From Sulfurospirillum halorespirans DSM 13726 (GTDB lineage Bacteria; Campylobacterota; Campylobacteria; Campylobacterales; Sulfurospirillaceae), in assembly GCF_001723605.1 (NCBI RefSeq), contig NZ_CP017111.1, positions 1,054,001 to 1,118,000 of the forward strand: a DNA stretch of 64,000 nt, in the 5' to 3' direction. A model generated the notes under the pieces. It had not been told where the DNA came from and did not search any database. It saw only the letters and a list, made by a program, of their open reading frames with translations. Both the position numbers and the translations under genes were made by a program. The number at the start of each line of letters is the position of its first letter. Positions within the stretch are counted from its first letter, which is position 1. Below, one piece after another: positions 45,734 to 55,488 of this stretch.

Positions 45734-45790
45734 AGGCTACTTTACTGAAATTTAGAAATAAATCTTTTACATGTAAAGACAAAGTAGCCT
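45734..45790. terminator. long inverted repeat after the GIY-YIG gene
   Basis: AGGCTACTTT (45734-45743) and AAAGTAGCCT (45781-45790) are perfect inverted repeats. The 37-nt loop contains a TTACATGTAA palindrome (45767), so a branched hairpin is possible. It is followed by a T-rich stretch at 45801-45808. Confidence 0.5.
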
Positions 45791-45827
45791 AGTTCTCCAC
45801 TTTTTCTCTCAGGTATTGACTCTATTA

Positions 45828-45850
45828 TTAAGCCCTAAAATAGGGCTTAA
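45828..45850. terminator. hairpin TTAAGCCCTA-AAA-TAGGGCTTAA
   Basis: A perfect 10-bp stem with a 3-nt loop in the 454-nt gap between the GIY-YIG gene and glyA. There is no long T-run, so it could be a weak terminator or another structured element. The rest of the gap is AT-rich, with palindrome copies at 45896 and 45972 and no credible gene. Confidence 0.5.
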
Positions 45851-46030
45851 TTGAATTACGCTAGAAAACAAGGGGCAGAGCTAAATTTTTAACTTTTACA
45901 TGTAAAAAATTTAAATAAACTTTTGCACAAAATTGACTGTAAATAGCCTGCTACATTATTCCTAAAAAGTTTTACATGTAAAGAAAAAAGAAGAAAAAAG
46001 TTGAAAGATTTGCCTCTTTTGCAAGGAGAA

Positions 46031-46072
46031 TCCAAAAATTGCTCCAATGAAACTAAGTTGGCAATTTTTGGA
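46031..46072 (+). promoter_or_regulatory. leader hairpin upstream of glyA
   Basis: TCCAAAAATTGC (46031-46042) pairs perfectly with GCAATTTTTGGA (46061-46072) around an 18-nt loop, about 58 nt before the glyA start. No T-run follows. It may affect message stability or expression; it does not match a glycine or folate riboswitch that I can recognise. Confidence 0.5.
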
Positions 46073-46129
46073 TTGAGTGAAAGGATATTTATGGCTAAAC
46101 TGTCTTCAATTAACCATAAAGGAGATCAG

Positions 46130-47392
46130 ATGAGTTTTATCAACAATGATCGTTTAGCCACAGCCGATGATGCTGTTTTTAGGATTCTTCACAATGAGTT
46201 TGAGAGGCAAGCCACGCATCTTGAGATGATCGCGAGTGAGAATTTTACCTCGCGTGCGGTTATGGAAGCAACGGGAAGCATTTTTACCAATAAATATGCC
46301 GAGGGTTATCCACAAAAGCGGTATTACAACGGTTGTGAATGTGCCGATGAGATCGAGCAACTTGCCATTGACAGGCTCTGTGAGATTTTTGGATGCACCT
46401 ATGCCAATGTTCAACCTCACTCGGGTAGCCAAGCCAATGGTGCGGTGTATGCGGCACTTTTGAATGCAAACGATAAATTATTGGGTATGGATTTACAGCA
46501 AGGCGGTCACTTAACGCACGGTGCGAAAGTGAGTTTTTCGGGTAAAAATTATCAATCGTTTAGCTATGGCGTGGATGCAAATGGTTATATTGATTATGCC
46601 AAGGTTCTGGAGATTGCGAAGATCGTTAAACCTAAGATGATCGTCTGCGGTGCTTCGGCGTATGCGCGTGAGCTTGATTTTGCTAAGTTTCGAGAGATTG
46701 CGGACGCGGTGGGTGCGATCTTATTTGCCGACATCGCGCACATTGCAGGACTTGTTGCCGCGGGTGAGCATAGGAGCCCGTTTCCTTACGCGCATGTGGT
46801 GACGTCTACGACGCATAAAACATTGCGTGGTCCTAGAGGCGGTGTTATTATGACAAACGATGAAGCACTGGTAAAGAAGATCAATTCTGCCGTTTTCCCT
46901 GCATTGCAAGGCGGTCCATTGTTACATGTAATTGCTGCAAAAGCAGTGGCATTTGGTGAAGTTTTAAAGCCAGAGTGGAAAGAGTATGCGAAACAAGTCA
47001 AACGTAATGCCAGCGTTTTGGGCGAGGTTATGCTTGAGAGAGGCTTTGATTTGGTCAGTGGTGGAACCGATAACCATCTGATTTTGGTATCATTACTGAA
47101 CAAAGATTATTCTGGCGAAGAGGCGAGCACCGCTTTGGAAAATGCAGGTATAACCGTGAATAAAAACAGTGTTCCAGGCGATACCAGAAGTGCGAAATTA
47201 ACCTCAGGTATTCGCATTGGTTCTGCTGCATTAACGACACTGGGTATGAAAGAAAAAGAGTTTGAGTTGATCGCGCATCGTATTTGTGATGTTTTGAAAA
47301 ATATTCACGATTTAGCGTTACATGTAAAGATAAAAAAAGAGCTAGTGGTACTTTTGCAAAACTTCCAAGTGTACAAAAGTGCGACGTATTAA
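46130..47392 (+). CDS. glyA: serine hydroxymethyltransferase
   Basis: The 420-residue PLP enzyme interconverts serine and glycine with tetrahydrofolate. Motifs include [44 protein letters not shown] and the PLP-binding Lys230 in [13 protein letters not shown]. The start at 46130 is set by AAAGGAG 6 nt upstream and by the family N-terminus; the frame opens further upstream at 46001 but that part is the leader. Palindromes at 46922 and 47318 are read as LHVI and LHVK, the latter in a C-terminal tail. Monocistronic or with the following gene, 27 nt downstream. Confidence 0.95.
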   Translation: MSFINNDRLATADDAVFRILHNEFERQATHLEMIASENFTSRAVMEATGSIFTNKYAEGYPQKRYYNGCECADEIEQLAIDRLCEIFGCTYANVQPHSGSQANGAVYAALLNANDKLLGMDLQQGGHLTHGAKVSFSGKNYQSFSYGVDANGYIDYAKVLEIAKIVKPKMIVCGASAYARELDFAKFREIADAVGAILFADIAHIAGLVAAGEHRSPFPYAHVVTSTTHKTLRGPRGGVIMTNDEALVKKINSAVFPALQGGPLLHVIAAKAVAFGEVLKPEWKEYAKQVKRNASVLGEVMLERGFDLVSGGTDNHLILVSLLNKDYSGEEASTALENAGITVNKNSVPGDTRSAKLTSGIRIGSAALTTLGMKEKEFELIAHRICDVLKNIHDLALHVKIKKELVVLLQNFQVYKSATY

Positions 47393-47419
47393 ATGAAAAA
47401 ATGACGAAGGAGGGGTGAA

Positions 47420-48700
47420 ATGAGAGAGATGGAAGTGTTGCATACCAATTATCAGCTGATTGAAAAAGCGATCAAGTACATTGATGCACATTTTAAAGAA
47501 CAGCCCTCCATTGATGTGATTGCCAGCAGTATCGGCATGAGCAAATACCATTTTATCAGGGTCTTTAAAGAGTATGTGGGCGTGACACCCAAACAGTTTT
47601 TGCACTCGGTGACGCTCAATTACGCCAAAGAGCATATTAAAGAGTCCAAGTCTATTTTAGATAGTACACTGGACATTGGGCTCTCGAGTGTCAGCAGGCT
47701 GCATGAACTCTTTGTCAATTTGATCGGTGTGACACCCAAAGAATGGCGCGAAAAGGGCAGGGATGTCATCATCACGTATGGTTTTGGCATCACGCCGTTT
47801 GGTGAAGCACTGATCGCTTACACCGATAAAGGCATCTGCTATTTAGGGTTTATTGACCAAAATAAAGAAGCGATTTTTACACGGTTTAAGGAGCTTTGGG
47901 AAAATGCCAATCTGATCCATGATGATCTCAAAGCGCAGACCTATTTGGAAAATATTTTCATCAACAATCAAAAATACAATCTTTTGGTCAAAGGCACCAA
48001 CCTTCAGATCAATGTCTGGAAAGCACTTCTCAATCTTCCCAATGGAGCCGTGACGACGTACCAAGACATTGCCAATTTCATTGAACAGCCTAAAGCCGTA
48101 CGAGCCGTTGCCAGTGCCATCGGGAAAAATCACATCGGCTATCTCATTCCGTGTCACCGTGTCATTGCCAAAAGTGGTGCGATGAGTGGGTACAGTTGGG
48201 GCATTGAGCGTAAAAAAATCCTGATTGCGTATGAATCCGCTTACAAAGAAAATGTCACGCAGTTTAGAACAGCCAGAGCAGAAGATATATCCGATATATG
48301 CGAACTCCATCACCAGTTTTTCCCCCACGAACAGGAGTCTCTATCAAAGGATCAAACTCAAAGGAATACACTGCTGAAGATCATTCAAGATGCAACTGTG
48401 GGCGATGTATTCGTTGCATTGTACGAAAATAAAATCATAGGGATGGCAAGTGTTTTCTATACACTCTCGATGGCATGTGGAGGAAAAATGGCGATCGTGG
48501 AAGAGGTGATGGTGGATGAACGGTACCACGAGGGTGACATCGAATCCTCTTTTGTGAACCATATTCTTTCTTTGTGCAAAGAAAAAGGATGTCAAAAAAT
48601 CACCTTGCTTGCAGATAAAAACAACCTGCACTCGCACATCGTGTACGAAAAAATGGGATTTAAAAAATCCACGATTACGCCGTTTCATAAGGACGGGTAA
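47420..48700 (+). CDS. AraC-type HTH / methylated-DNA-cysteine methyltransferase / GNAT fusion
   Basis: The 426-residue protein has three parts. Residues about 10-110 are an AraC-type double helix-turn-helix (IDVIASSIGMSKYHFIRVFKEYVGVTPKQ). Residues about 125-272 are an O6-alkylguanine DNA methyltransferase with acceptor Cys245 in IPCHRVIAKSG. Residues about 285-420 are a GNAT acetyltransferase-like domain (VEEVMVDERYHEGD, VYEKMGFKKS). The Ada N-terminal zinc domain is absent. The first two domains are an Ada-like repair and regulatory protein; the added GNAT domain is unusual and its acetyl-CoA loop looks degenerate. GGAGG lies 7 nt before the ATG. Confidence 0.9.
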   Translation: MREMEVLHTNYQLIEKAIKYIDAHFKEQPSIDVIASSIGMSKYHFIRVFKEYVGVTPKQFLHSVTLNYAKEHIKESKSILDSTLDIGLSSVSRLHELFVNLIGVTPKEWREKGRDVIITYGFGITPFGEALIAYTDKGICYLGFIDQNKEAIFTRFKELWENANLIHDDLKAQTYLENIFINNQKYNLLVKGTNLQINVWKALLNLPNGAVTTYQDIANFIEQPKAVRAVASAIGKNHIGYLIPCHRVIAKSGAMSGYSWGIERKKILIAYESAYKENVTQFRTARAEDISDICELHHQFFPHEQESLSKDQTQRNTLLKIIQDATVGDVFVALYENKIIGMASVFYTLSMACGGKMAIVEEVMVDERYHEGDIESSFVNHILSLCKEKGCQKITLLADKNNLHSHIVYEKMGFKKSTITPFHKDG

Positions 48701-48774
48701 CTTCACAGAACACAGGGTTTCTTAAACGTTTTCATACCTACTAAGCCGTAAAATAAGATAAAATTTTACAAAGT

Positions 48775-49662
48775 ATGGACAATGAGAATCACATGATGAC
48801 GACACTAACCTTACCCAATTATCTTCTTCATAACCCCACATTGTATGAATGTATTTTCGATCACACGTTTATTACCTCCAAATCGGTTCTGTACAAGCAA
48901 GGAAAATTATCTGTGCGTATTGGTATGCACATGGTTATTTTACTGTTAGAGGGGCAAAAAATCGTGCATTTACCCAAGGGTGATCTTTTGGTGGATGCCA
49001 GTGAAATTATTTATACGGCGCAAGGGAATTATTTTATGACAGAGATTGTTGGTGCCCAGAACCGCTATCAATCTATTTTAATATGTTTTGATGACCAATT
49101 TGTTTTGAATTTTATTCAAAAGTATGCTATTTCTTTTGATAAAAAAGAGAGGAGTAACCCCATTGCTATCGTGAAAAAAAGTCCTTTCTTACACTCCTGT
49201 GTCGAGACCATTAATGCTTTTTATACGGAGAAACGCGACAACACGCTCTCTCTTATAAAGCTAAAGACGGAAGAGCTTTTTTTGTATTCACTTTGGGCGG
49301 ATCAAAAAGGTTTTTTAGCCTTTTTAAAATGTATCGTTGAGACAGAATCTTCACGCATCAAATACATTCTCGAATCTAACACCGATGTGATTCAGACTCC
49401 TAAAGATATGGGTGATCTTACGCGTCTTAATGAGCGGTTGCTTCGAAAAGAGATGGCAAGGCTGTATCACATGACGCCAAAAAAATGGCTGGATCATGTC
49501 AGGCTACAAAAAGCTCAACTACTTCTAAAAAATACAGACGATTCTATCTCACAGATCGCAACAACCTGTGGATACGCAAATGTATCGTGGTTTATTACAC
49601 AATTTAAAAAACACTATAACGCAACTCCTTTTTTATACCGTCAAGAAAACTTGCATCAATAG
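48775..49662 (+). CDS. AraC-family transcriptional regulator
   Basis: The 295-residue regulator has an N-terminal cupin-like effector domain (about 20-170) and a C-terminal AraC double helix-turn-helix (about 200-292: LNERLLRKEMARLYHMTPKKWLDHVRLQKA, then ISQIATTCGYANVSWFITQFKKHY). The effector is unknown. It precedes the carboxymuconolactone-decarboxylase-like and NHL-type genes on the same strand by 68 nt and may control them. The start is uncertain: ATGs at 48775 and 48793 are in frame and neither has a strong ribosome-binding site. Confidence 0.88.
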   Translation: MDNENHMMTTLTLPNYLLHNPTLYECIFDHTFITSKSVLYKQGKLSVRIGMHMVILLLEGQKIVHLPKGDLLVDASEIIYTAQGNYFMTEIVGAQNRYQSILICFDDQFVLNFIQKYAISFDKKERSNPIAIVKKSPFLHSCVETINAFYTEKRDNTLSLIKLKTEELFLYSLWADQKGFLAFLKCIVETESSRIKYILESNTDVIQTPKDMGDLTRLNERLLRKEMARLYHMTPKKWLDHVRLQKAQLLLKNTDDSISQIATTCGYANVSWFITQFKKHYNATPFLYRQENLHQ

Positions 49663-49730
49663 CCTTTTTTCTTGTACCTTTCTTTTTTTTCAAGCGTTAA
49701 AATGATGCTATTGAATTAAAGGAGATTGTT

Positions 49731-50117
49731 ATGAAATCAGAGCGTTATACCAAAGGTTGGGAAAAACTAAAAGAGGTTGATGGGGAAGCTGGCGAAAAAG
49801 TGATAGAGGCACTTAAAGATGTCGCTCCTGATTTGGCGCGTTATACCATAGAGTATCCTTTTGGGGATATTTATTCACGCGAAGGTTTGAGTCTTAGAGA
49901 TAGAGAAATAGCCACTATCGCCGCTTTGATCGCACTTGGTAATGCCAGTTCTCAGTTAAAAGTGCATATTAAAGCAGGACTCAATGTAGGACTGAGCCAA
50001 AAAGAGATTACCGAGATTATTATTCAGATGTCAGTCTATGCGGGTTTTCCTGCGGCGTTGAATGGAGCCTTTGCTGCAAAAGAGGTCTTTGCAGGGGATC
50101 AAAAAGATGAAAAATAA
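49731..50117 (+). CDS. carboxymuconolactone decarboxylase-family protein
   Basis: The 128-residue protein of the CMD/AhpD-like family has the core SLRDREIATIAALIALGNASSQLKVH. The CxxC pair of AhpD is absent, so it is more like the decarboxylase branch, but many members have unknown roles. The ribosome-binding site AAAGGAG is 6 nt before the ATG. It overlaps the following exported NHL-type protein by 11 nt, indicating co-translation and perhaps a shared stress or detoxification role. Confidence 0.9.
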   Translation: MKSERYTKGWEKLKEVDGEAGEKVIEALKDVAPDLARYTIEYPFGDIYSREGLSLRDREIATIAALIALGNASSQLKVHIKAGLNVGLSQKEITEIIIQMSVYAGFPAALNGAFAAKEVFAGDQKDEK

Positions 50118-50886
50118 AAAAATCATCTTAGCCTCAATGCTCGCTTGCAACGTCTTATGGGCAGAGAGCGACATACTCAAAGTATTTGATGGCGTGAGTA
50201 CTCCTGTGGGTATGGCGTTTAATCACAACAATGAACTGATCGTTGCCGAATGGTCTGCTAGTAGGGTTAGCGTGTTTGGCAAAGAGGGTCATAAAAGAGT
50301 GTTGAGTGATCAAATCAAGAGCCCATCAGGAATCGCAGTGGACAAGGAGGATAACGTGTATGTTGCGTCGTATTCGACCGATACACTCTACAAAATAGAA
50401 CCCAATGGAAACGTATCGATTATTGCGGATGAATTAGCCACGCCAGCAGGGGTCAGTATCGATCAAAATGGCAATATCATGGTTGCGAGCAAGGCGTCAA
50501 ACGCCATTATCTTCATCGATCAAAAAGGCACTAAAAGCAACCTTTTTAAAGATTTGCAGACACCTGTGGGAATCGTAGCATTAGAGCATGGTTATGCCAT
50601 ATCCAATATCAACGGTGATGTCTCACTGTATGACAAAGAAAAACGAAAAACGGGTTCATATAAAGGGTTTAAAAGCCCTGCTGTTGGGATCGTGGGAAGT
50701 CAAGAGGGTAATGTCTATGCCGTGGATTATGGTGGAAATGACGTGGTCGAGATACAAAAAAATGGTAACGCTAGGGTGCTCGCAAGCTCCCTAAGCTCAC
50801 CCGTAGGTGTTGCTATCAATCCCCAAGGCGAACTCTTTATCGGCACATGGGGAGATAGCGCGATTTATAAACTAACGATTAAGTAG
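50107..50886 (+). CDS. periplasmic NHL/SMP-30-like beta-propeller protein
   Basis: The 259-residue protein has a signal peptide (MKNKKIILASMLACNVLWA) followed by about six repeats of the form G(V/I)A(V/F)(D/N)..(N/G)..(V/I)A, typical of NHL or strictosidine-synthase-like propellers. Such proteins bind ligands or act as lactonases; no catalytic metal site can be identified with confidence. The start at 50107 is chosen because it begins the signal peptide; the frame is open further upstream inside the previous gene. A 16-nt palindrome (50888-50903) fills the gap to the convergent chemoreceptor gene. Confidence 0.88.
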   Translation: MKNKKIILASMLACNVLWAESDILKVFDGVSTPVGMAFNHNNELIVAEWSASRVSVFGKEGHKRVLSDQIKSPSGIAVDKEDNVYVASYSTDTLYKIEPNGNVSIIADELATPAGVSIDQNGNIMVASKASNAIIFIDQKGTKSNLFKDLQTPVGIVALEHGYAISNINGDVSLYDKEKRKTGSYKGFKSPAVGIVGSQEGNVYAVDYGGNDVVEIQKNGNARVLASSLSSPVGVAINPQGELFIGTWGDSAIYKLTIK

Positions 50887-50887
50887 G

Positions 50888-50903
50888 GCTTTACATGTAA
50901 AGC
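50888..50903. terminator. palindrome GCTTTACATGTAAAGC between convergent genes
   Basis: The 18-nt gap between the stop codons of two convergent genes consists almost entirely of this 16-nt perfect palindrome. It is the only candidate terminator for either gene, though no T-run is present. Confidence 0.45.
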
Positions 50904-50904
50904 G

Positions 50905-52719
50905 TTACGCGGCGAGTTTTAACCGCTCTTTTTTCTCTTCCAGTTCGATAGTTACGCTCTCTTGGTGCAAAAACTTGGAGAGGAGTTTGGTGAGGGTATG
51001 TGAAATCCCAAACAGCTCTTCGGCAACACTGGCGACGGCTTGTCCATTGCCACGGTTGGTTACGCTGAGTGCCAAAGTCTCTTGCATTTGTGCTATCAGG
51101 GTGTTGACGTTGTTGGACACGGTGTGTGAGAGACTGACGGCTTTGTTGGCAACGCTGAGAGAATGGGTGATCTCTTGTTGCGTGTCGGTTGCAATTTTCC
51201 CGAGTGACGCCATGCGCACACTGGTGTCTTCCATCAAACTTGCCACATGGTTGAGCCGTTTGGTGTTGCTACCTACGCCTCCAATGATCTGCTTGACGAT
51301 CCCATCGATGCTTCCTAAACTCTCTTGGGTTCTCTCCGCCAATTTTCGTACTTCATCCGCAACCACGGCAAAACCGAGCCCATGCTCACCCGCACGTGCC
51401 GCTTCAATGGCAGCATTGAGGGCTAAAAGGTTGGTTTGGTCTGCGATCTCATCGATGAGGTTAAAGACATTTTTCATCTCATCCACGCGTTTGGTCAGCT
51501 CTATCATTTGTTGATTGACCGCATGTTGCTCTTTTTTGCTCTCTTGCACATCGTTGTGAAGGGCTTCAAGGTCTTGCATAAAATGACCCATAACGCCCAT
51601 ATTTTGCTTGAGCACATCTCTGGTTTGCACGCTCACTCCTTCGGATTCACTGAGCGTTTGTTTCAGTGAAGAGATAGGCTTTTGCATCGTTTCGATGTTG
51701 CTCTCTTGCGCATGAATCGTTCCTAAAAGGGTTTGTGAGGTTGTTTGCAAGCTTTGCGCGGAGTGATGAGCATCGTTTGAAATGGTCGCTATGCGTGAAA
51801 TCGTCTGTGCAACGTTGGTAAAGACGGTGTCAATGGTACGCGTGATGCCATCGAGCTCATCTTTGGTATTTTCACCGACTTTTTTGAGTTTATGACGAAA
51901 ATCGATATGATGCGGGGCGAAAATTACCTTTTGTAAAAAGGCATAAATCTGCACCGTTTCAAGCACCACCAAGCGAATCATCAACGATAAAAAGAGCAAC
52001 GTCGCTATAAAAAGCAGCGAAGCGACACAGAGATAAAACGTGTTGTTTTCGTTGGATTGATGCAAGGAGGTAAGCACGAGATGATTGTGCTCTAGTGTGT
52101 TTGAATCGCGCGTCAGATTGGTATTGAGATGGGTCAGATTGGTATTGACCTTTGCCATGGTTGTTTCAGTTTTTTGGTTAAACGCTAACGCCTCTTCGAT
52201 AATTTTTCCTGTAATATCTTCGATCACCAACGCGATGTCTCGCACACCATCTTCACTCGGTTCTCTGCGCATGCGCTCTGCTAAAATGGTAAATTGCCCA
52301 GCATAAGGGGCGATGAACGGGTGTTTCCCCGCACTGCTGTTTTGCCACGCGATAAGATCATCCAAAAGTCGTTCGAGTTTTCGTTGTTGGGAAGGTTTGA
52401 AATTAAGCGTGGTGAGTTCATTGCGAATATTCCGCAAATTGGCAAGATCGCTGTACCAAATGCCCACTTCTTTGGCTTGATGTTCTAAGGAACTAAACTC
52501 TGTGATGGTGCGCGAATTGGCATTCGTTGTCTCTTGAAGGTTGCTTTTGAGGATTTCGCTCTGTTCTATCTGCGCATGAAAAAAGTCTTGATTTTGAAAA
52601 TAACCAACACCATAAAGGATGCCCATAATCACAAAGGCAACAAACAGTGTCAAAAATCCTAGATAAAAACGATGCGCAATGCTCAGTTGTTTGATAAGGG
52701 TACTTACAAATTGCGGCAT
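50905..52719 (-). CDS. methyl-accepting chemotaxis protein
   Basis: The 604-residue chemoreceptor has a membrane segment at about residues 20-42, a helical periplasmic sensor domain to about 230, a second membrane segment (about 232-255), a HAMP-like region and the cytoplasmic signalling coil. The conserved hairpin is at about 420-460 ([21 protein letters not shown]). The start at 52719 ([12 protein letters not shown]) is chosen because GGAG lies 6-7 nt upstream; an upstream in-frame ATG at 52812 lacks a ribosome-binding site. The sensor is helical, of unknown ligand. It is divergent from the next chemoreceptor gene. Confidence 0.92.
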   Translation of the reverse strand: MPQFVSTLIKQLSIAHRFYLGFLTLFVAFVIMGILYGVGYFQNQDFFHAQIEQSEILKSNLQETTNANSRTITEFSSLEHQAKEVGIWYSDLANLRNIRNELTTLNFKPSQQRKLERLLDDLIAWQNSSAGKHPFIAPYAGQFTILAERMRREPSEDGVRDIALVIEDITGKIIEEALAFNQKTETTMAKVNTNLTHLNTNLTRDSNTLEHNHLVLTSLHQSNENNTFYLCVASLLFIATLLFLSLMIRLVVLETVQIYAFLQKVIFAPHHIDFRHKLKKVGENTKDELDGITRTIDTVFTNVAQTISRIATISNDAHHSAQSLQTTSQTLLGTIHAQESNIETMQKPISSLKQTLSESEGVSVQTRDVLKQNMGVMGHFMQDLEALHNDVQESKKEQHAVNQQMIELTKRVDEMKNVFNLIDEIADQTNLLALNAAIEAARAGEHGLGFAVVADEVRKLAERTQESLGSIDGIVKQIIGGVGSNTKRLNHVASLMEDTSVRMASLGKIATDTQQEITHSLSVANKAVSLSHTVSNNVNTLIAQMQETLALSVTNRGNGQAVASVAEELFGISHTLTKLLSKFLHQESVTIELEEKKERLKLAA

Positions 52720-52839
52720 AAAAGGCTCCACTATAAAAAATTTAGTATGAAGTGTACGATAAGTTGATTGCAAAAGGATTACTAAAGTTTTGGATAAAAA
52801 ACATGCAAACATTGTAATGATCTTGGAATATTTTAAGCG

Positions 52840-52845
52840 TATAAT
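52840..52845 (+). promoter_or_regulatory. -10 element upstream of the dCache chemoreceptor
   Basis: TATAAT lies 27 nt before the ATG at 52872 (GGGGG ribosome-binding site at about 52862). No clear -35 box. Confidence 0.4.
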
Positions 52846-52871
52846 GTCACACAGCTTTTTAAGGGGGAATT

Positions 52872-54752
52872 ATGTCATTTAAAGGAAAAATCATCGGAAC
52901 ACTCTGCGTTTTGATGTTTTTAAGTCTCAGTATTTTTAGCTTTATCAGCTATTTTGATACGAAAAAAAACAGCGTTATTCAAACGGAAAATAGTTTAAAA
53001 ATGGCATCACGTGCGCTGAGCGATTATATTGATGTTTGGCTTACTGGTAAAAAAAGTGGCATCGAAAGCAGTGCGAGGTATCTTACCAACGTTCAGTCCA
53101 TGGAAAAACCAGAGATCATCGCTATTTTGCAAGAGACTACCAAAACACTCGGAGGGTTTGATACCACCGTTGGGCTGGAAGATGGCAGTGCGATCACCGG
53201 CACAGGAACGCCGTTGTCGGCTGGGTATGATCCTCGTGTAAGAGGCTGGTATAAAACCATCAAAGCTTCAGGAAAAGTCGGTGTCACCGATGCTTACATC
53301 GATGCAACAACTAATAAATTGATCGTTTCGATTATGGCTCCGATCATGAAAGAGGGCAAATTTTTAGGCGGTGTGATTTTAGATATTGCGCTGGATACAC
53401 TCACTAAAGCGACCGCCGATGTCAATTTTAATGGCGGCTATGGGATGCTTTTTGATACTGCAGGCATTGTGATCGCTCACCCCAATAAAGAGATGTACGG
53501 AAAAGAGCTTTCAAACTTTTTACCTGAACTGACCAATCAAATCAAAGGCAAAAGCGATGGTTTGGTCGAGTATCAGTTCAATAATGAGAGTAAAATTTTT
53601 GCGTTTAAAGTTTCCAAAGAGAGCGGCTGGACCCCTGGCATCACCTTCGATAAAGAGGTTGCGTATGCCTTTTTAAAGACCCAAATGAGCGAGTTGTTTT
53701 TGGCGGGTATCGTCATGCTTATTATCTCCATTAGCATCATGATCTTCCTCATTAAAGCCTTGTTAAAACCACTTGATAATCTCAACCGTGTTGTCAAAGA
53801 GCTTTCCAGTAATGAGGGCGATCTTAGACACCGTCTTGCAACAACCTCCAATGATGAGTTTGCGCAAGTCTCGGGCAATATCAACAAATTCATCGAGAAA
53901 CTGCATGAGATTGTTAAAAGTTCCAAAATCATCAGCAATGAAAATGCGTCGATCTCCGAAGAGCTTTCACGCACCGCTTCTGAGGTTGTCCGCAATGTGG
54001 ACAGTGAGTCTCGCATCATGAACACGACCAAAGAAGAGGGAATCGCCTTAGTAAAAAGTCTTGAAACCTCAGTGGTCAAAGCCAAAGGCTCCCAAGAAGC
54101 ACTGAGTCGTACACAACATGACATCGTCGAAGTCAAAAGCAAAGTTGAACAACTGGAATCCACGATGCAAGCAACCGCGATTAAAGAGCAGAGTTTAGCC
54201 CAAAGACTTGATAATGTCAGTCACAATGCTAATGAAGTCAAAGATGTGCTCGGCGTCATTCGTGATATCGCCGATCAAACGAACCTTTTAGCACTTAATG
54301 CGGCGATAGAAGCAGCGCGTGCGGGAGAGCACGGACGTGGTTTTGCTGTCGTTGCCGATGAAGTACGAAAACTAGCCGAACGTACCCAAAAAGGATTGGT
54401 TGAGATCGATGCGACGATCAATGTCGTCGTACAATCCATCATGGATGCCAATAATGACATCACGCAAAATGTCCAAGAGGTGCAAGCCTTAGCATCCATT
54501 ACGGCGGATCTTCAAAAGGGGATGAACAATGTGGCGAACATCATTCATTCCACGATTGATGAAAGTCATTACACCGTAAGTGATTTCATCGATACTTCGA
54601 CTAAAATTAAAAAAATCGTAGATGCGATTGAGCAAATTGATGGTATTTCTAAAGAGAACGTTGGAAGCATCGACAATGTCTCTCAGGCAAGTGAGCATTT
54701 GCATGTCATGACGGAAAATCTCAACAACGAACTGGGAAAATTTAAGTCCTAA
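52872..54752 (+). CDS. methyl-accepting chemotaxis protein with dCache sensor
   Basis: The 626-residue chemoreceptor has membrane segments at about 8-28 and 277-300 enclosing a double-Cache periplasmic domain. The distal Cache contains YDPRVRGWY and, later, an Asp in VILDIAL; the combination of Arg, Trp, Tyr and Asp is that described for amino-acid-binding dCache domains, so amino-acid sensing is a reasonable guess. HAMP follows, then the signalling coil with the hairpin at about 465-505 ([21 protein letters not shown]). The protein ends LNNELGKFKS, without a CheB/CheR tether. Confidence 0.94.
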   Translation: MSFKGKIIGTLCVLMFLSLSIFSFISYFDTKKNSVIQTENSLKMASRALSDYIDVWLTGKKSGIESSARYLTNVQSMEKPEIIAILQETTKTLGGFDTTVGLEDGSAITGTGTPLSAGYDPRVRGWYKTIKASGKVGVTDAYIDATTNKLIVSIMAPIMKEGKFLGGVILDIALDTLTKATADVNFNGGYGMLFDTAGIVIAHPNKEMYGKELSNFLPELTNQIKGKSDGLVEYQFNNESKIFAFKVSKESGWTPGITFDKEVAYAFLKTQMSELFLAGIVMLIISISIMIFLIKALLKPLDNLNRVVKELSSNEGDLRHRLATTSNDEFAQVSGNINKFIEKLHEIVKSSKIISNENASISEELSRTASEVVRNVDSESRIMNTTKEEGIALVKSLETSVVKAKGSQEALSRTQHDIVEVKSKVEQLESTMQATAIKEQSLAQRLDNVSHNANEVKDVLGVIRDIADQTNLLALNAAIEAARAGEHGRGFAVVADEVRKLAERTQKGLVEIDATINVVVQSIMDANNDITQNVQEVQALASITADLQKGMNNVANIIHSTIDESHYTVSDFIDTSTKIKKIVDAIEQIDGISKENVGSIDNVSQASEHLHVMTENLNNELGKFKS

Positions 54753-54768
54753 CCGCACGTTTTTCCCT

Positions 54769-54805
54769 AAATTGCCCATGCTGCGTTACATTGCGTGGGC
54801 AATTT
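54769..54805. terminator. hairpin after the chemoreceptor gene
   Basis: AAATTGCCCA (54769-54778) pairs perfectly with TGGGCAATTT (54796-54805), with a 17-nt loop, 17 nt after the stop. The downstream sequence is not a clean T-run. Confidence 0.55.
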
Positions 54806-54853
54806 AAGCTTTGAGTCTGTAAAATCTTTGTTAAAAAAAAACAGAGAGTATTC

Positions 54854-55480
54854 ATGCTAAACAAAGAACTCCTCAAAGGACTCTATGTCCTCACCGACGC
54901 AACCCTAACGCCAGATGAAATCATGCTTGAACAAGTAGAACGTGTTTTAAAAAGCGGTGTTCGCGTTATCCAGTACCGCGACAAATATACGAGCAGTGAA
55001 GAGGCTGAGAAGCAGTGTATCAGACTTCAAGCCTTGTGCGATGTGTATGAAGCCATTTTTATCATCGATGATCGCTTGGATATTGCGTATCGCATCCATG
55101 CCGATGGTTTACATGTAGGCGAAGATGATGTGAGTTATGAAGAGGCGCGCGCCCTACTAGGGGATGATAAAATCATCGGCGTATCCTGTTATGGCGACAT
55201 CGAACGCGCGAAAAAATACGCAAATCTAGGAGCCGACTATGTCGCGTTTGGCTCCTTTTTTCCTTCTCCAACCAAACCCCATGCCAAAATCGTAGACCCT
55301 GAAATTTTAAAACAAGCTAAAGAGCAACTCAGTGTGCCTATTTGTGCCATCGGGGGCATTACGGAAGAAACTATAGAGCTGCTTTCATGCTACGACATTG
55401 CGATGTACTCGCTTATTAGTGCGGTGTATAAAGACGATGCAATCGAGGAAAATTTAGAAAGATTACACGCTAAAATTTAG
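54854..55480 (+). CDS. thiE: thiamine phosphate synthase
   Basis: The 208-residue TIM-barrel enzyme joins HMP-pyrophosphate and thiazole phosphate to thiamine phosphate. Motifs: YVLTD near the start, VIQYRDK, FIIDDRLDIA, ADGLHVGEDD, GVSCY, YVAFGSFFPSPTKP and AIGGI. The LHVG segment is encoded by a one-base variant of the window's palindrome (TTACATGTAG, about 55109), but LHVGQ/E is native to ThiE. No TPP riboswitch is visible upstream. The next gene starts 8 nt downstream. Confidence 0.95.
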   Translation: MLNKELLKGLYVLTDATLTPDEIMLEQVERVLKSGVRVIQYRDKYTSSEEAEKQCIRLQALCDVYEAIFIIDDRLDIAYRIHADGLHVGEDDVSYEEARALLGDDKIIGVSCYGDIERAKKYANLGADYVAFGSFFPSPTKPHAKIVDPEILKQAKEQLSVPICAIGGITEETIELLSCYDIAMYSLISAVYKDDAIEENLERLHAKI

Positions 55481-55488
55481 GAGCGGGC

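Noticed and set aside
46001-46129. Upstream extension of glyA (start at 46001)
   Set aside because: The serine hydroxymethyltransferase family starts at MSFINNDRL, with AAAGGAG just before 46130; the extension spans the leader hairpin.
54753-54853. Possible TPP riboswitch before thiE
   Set aside because: The gap is about 100 nt and holds a simple hairpin; conserved thi-box sequences are not visible.
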